Source: DASYYE01 sp035946955 | Lineage (GTDB): Bacteria > Actinomycetota > Actinomycetes > Streptosporangiales > Streptosporangiaceae | Assembly (NCBI GenBank): GCA_035946955.1 | Contig: DASYYE010000262.1 | Location: forward strand, 1 to 13,258 | Direction of reading: 5' to 3' | DNA: 13,258 bases | Shown: positions 12,770-13,258 of the stretch, one piece after another | Layout: every line of letters starts with the position of its first letter | How positions within the stretch are numbered: the first letter of the stretch is position 1 | The notes under the pieces: generated by a model | Database searches by the model: none | What the model saw: only the letters and a program-made list of their open reading frames with translations | What the model was told of the DNA's origin: nothing | Program-made: the position numbers and the translations under genes

Positions 12770-13258
12770 ATGGAGCACCGTCGTCTCGGCCGCAGCGGCC
12801 TGAAGGTCAGCGAGATCGCCTACGGGAACTGGATCACCCACGGGTCGCAGGTAGAGGAGGAAGCCGCCAGGGCGTGTGTGGCGGCCGCCCTCGACGAGGG
12901 CATCACCACCTTCGACACCGCTGACGTCTACGCGGGCACGCGCGCCGAAGAGGTGCTGGGCCGGGCACTGGCCGGGGTGCGCCGGGAGTCGGTGGAGGTC
13001 TTCACCAAGGTGTACTGGCCCACCGGGCCGGGCGCCAATGACCGGGGCCTGTCGCGCAAGCACATCATCGAGTCCGCCCACAACTCGCTGCGGCGGCTGC
13101 AGACCGACTACATCGACATGTACCAGGCGCACCGCTACGACCACGCCACCCCCCTGGAAGAGACGATGCGCGCCTTCGACGACCTGGTGCGCCCGGGGAA
13201 GGTGCTCTATGTCGGCGTGTCCGAATGGCGGGCCGAGGAGATCGCCGCCGCCCTGCGC
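12770..13258 (+). CDS. Aldo/keto reductase, Kv-beta-like, N-terminal part
   Basis: The first 163 codons of a NADPH-dependent aldo/keto reductase; the gene continues past the right edge. The TIM-barrel start MEHRRLGRSGLKVSE is typical. The catalytic tetrad is complete in the visible part: D49 and Y54 in FDTADVY, K80 in FTKVYW and H121 in QAHRYD. The LSRKHIIES and GKVLYVGVSEW segments point to the subfamily related to voltage-gated potassium channel beta subunits and YghZ-type reductases. The substrate cannot be told. ATG 12770 is used; another ATG at 12765 is out of frame. It starts 28 bases after DUF3043 but seems to have its own leaderless promoter. Confidence 0.93.
   Translation, partial: MEHRRLGRSGLKVSEIAYGNWITHGSQVEEEAARACVAAALDEGITTFDTADVYAGTRAEEVLGRALAGVRRESVEVFTKVYWPTGPGANDRGLSRKHIIESAHNSLRRLQTDYIDMYQAHRYDHATPLEETMRAFDDLVRPGKVLYVGVSEWRAEEIAAALR

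Overview
The window comes from the chromosome of a high-GC actinobacterium. The GC content looks well above 65% by eye, many genes use GTG starts, and several gene families are typically actinobacterial: CtaF, PspAA, PspAB, DUF3043 and an AdoK-type PfkB kinase. The order cta genes - adoK - erpA resembles, from memory, the ctaF/ctaC/adoK/erpA neighbourhood of Mycobacterium tuberculosis (around Rv2199c-Rv2204c). I see no mobile element, tRNA, rRNA, CRISPR array or phage gene.

Layout, left to right. (1) 1-3346, minus strand: ctaC, ctaD, ctaF, the subunits II, I and IV of the aa3-type cytochrome c oxidase. They are followed by the first 115 codons of a lipoprotein that looks like the Ig-like N-terminus of an L,D-transpeptidase. 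(2) 3573-3821, plus strand: a small TusA-family sulfur carrier, divergent from ctaC. (3) 3822-3958: a short convergent intergenic region packed with nested palindromes. (4) 3959-6274, minus: erpA (Fe-S carrier), adoK (adenosine kinase) and a CtaG-family membrane protein that has lost the family's usual histidines. (5) 6412-9070, minus: a flavin-based electron-transfer cassette made of a ferric-reductase-like transmembrane FAD/NAD(P)H protein, a membrane-anchored FMN-binding protein with an SGAT flavinylation motif, and ApbE, the enzyme that attaches FMN. (6) 9146-11894, minus: an envelope-stress cluster of pspA, pspAA, htpX and pspAB, split by a strong intrinsic terminator after pspAA. (7) 12106 to the end, plus: a DUF3043 membrane protein and the first 163 codons of an aldo/keto reductase, both apparently read from leaderless transcripts.

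How the genes fit together (inference): most of the window serves the cell membrane and its electron-transfer chains. It holds terminal oxidase subunits, an oxidase-assembly-like protein, Fe-S and sulfur delivery proteins, and a second route that moves electrons from NAD(P)H through FAD and probably heme to covalently bound FMN outside the membrane. PspA and HtpX protect the membrane and remove damaged membrane proteins. The regulatory site I trust most is a 22-bp palindrome lying on the -35 region and spacer of the predicted pspA promoter. The window is mostly ordinary core genome; the least ordinary items are the histidine-less CtaG homologue, the convergent palindromes and the pspA operator.
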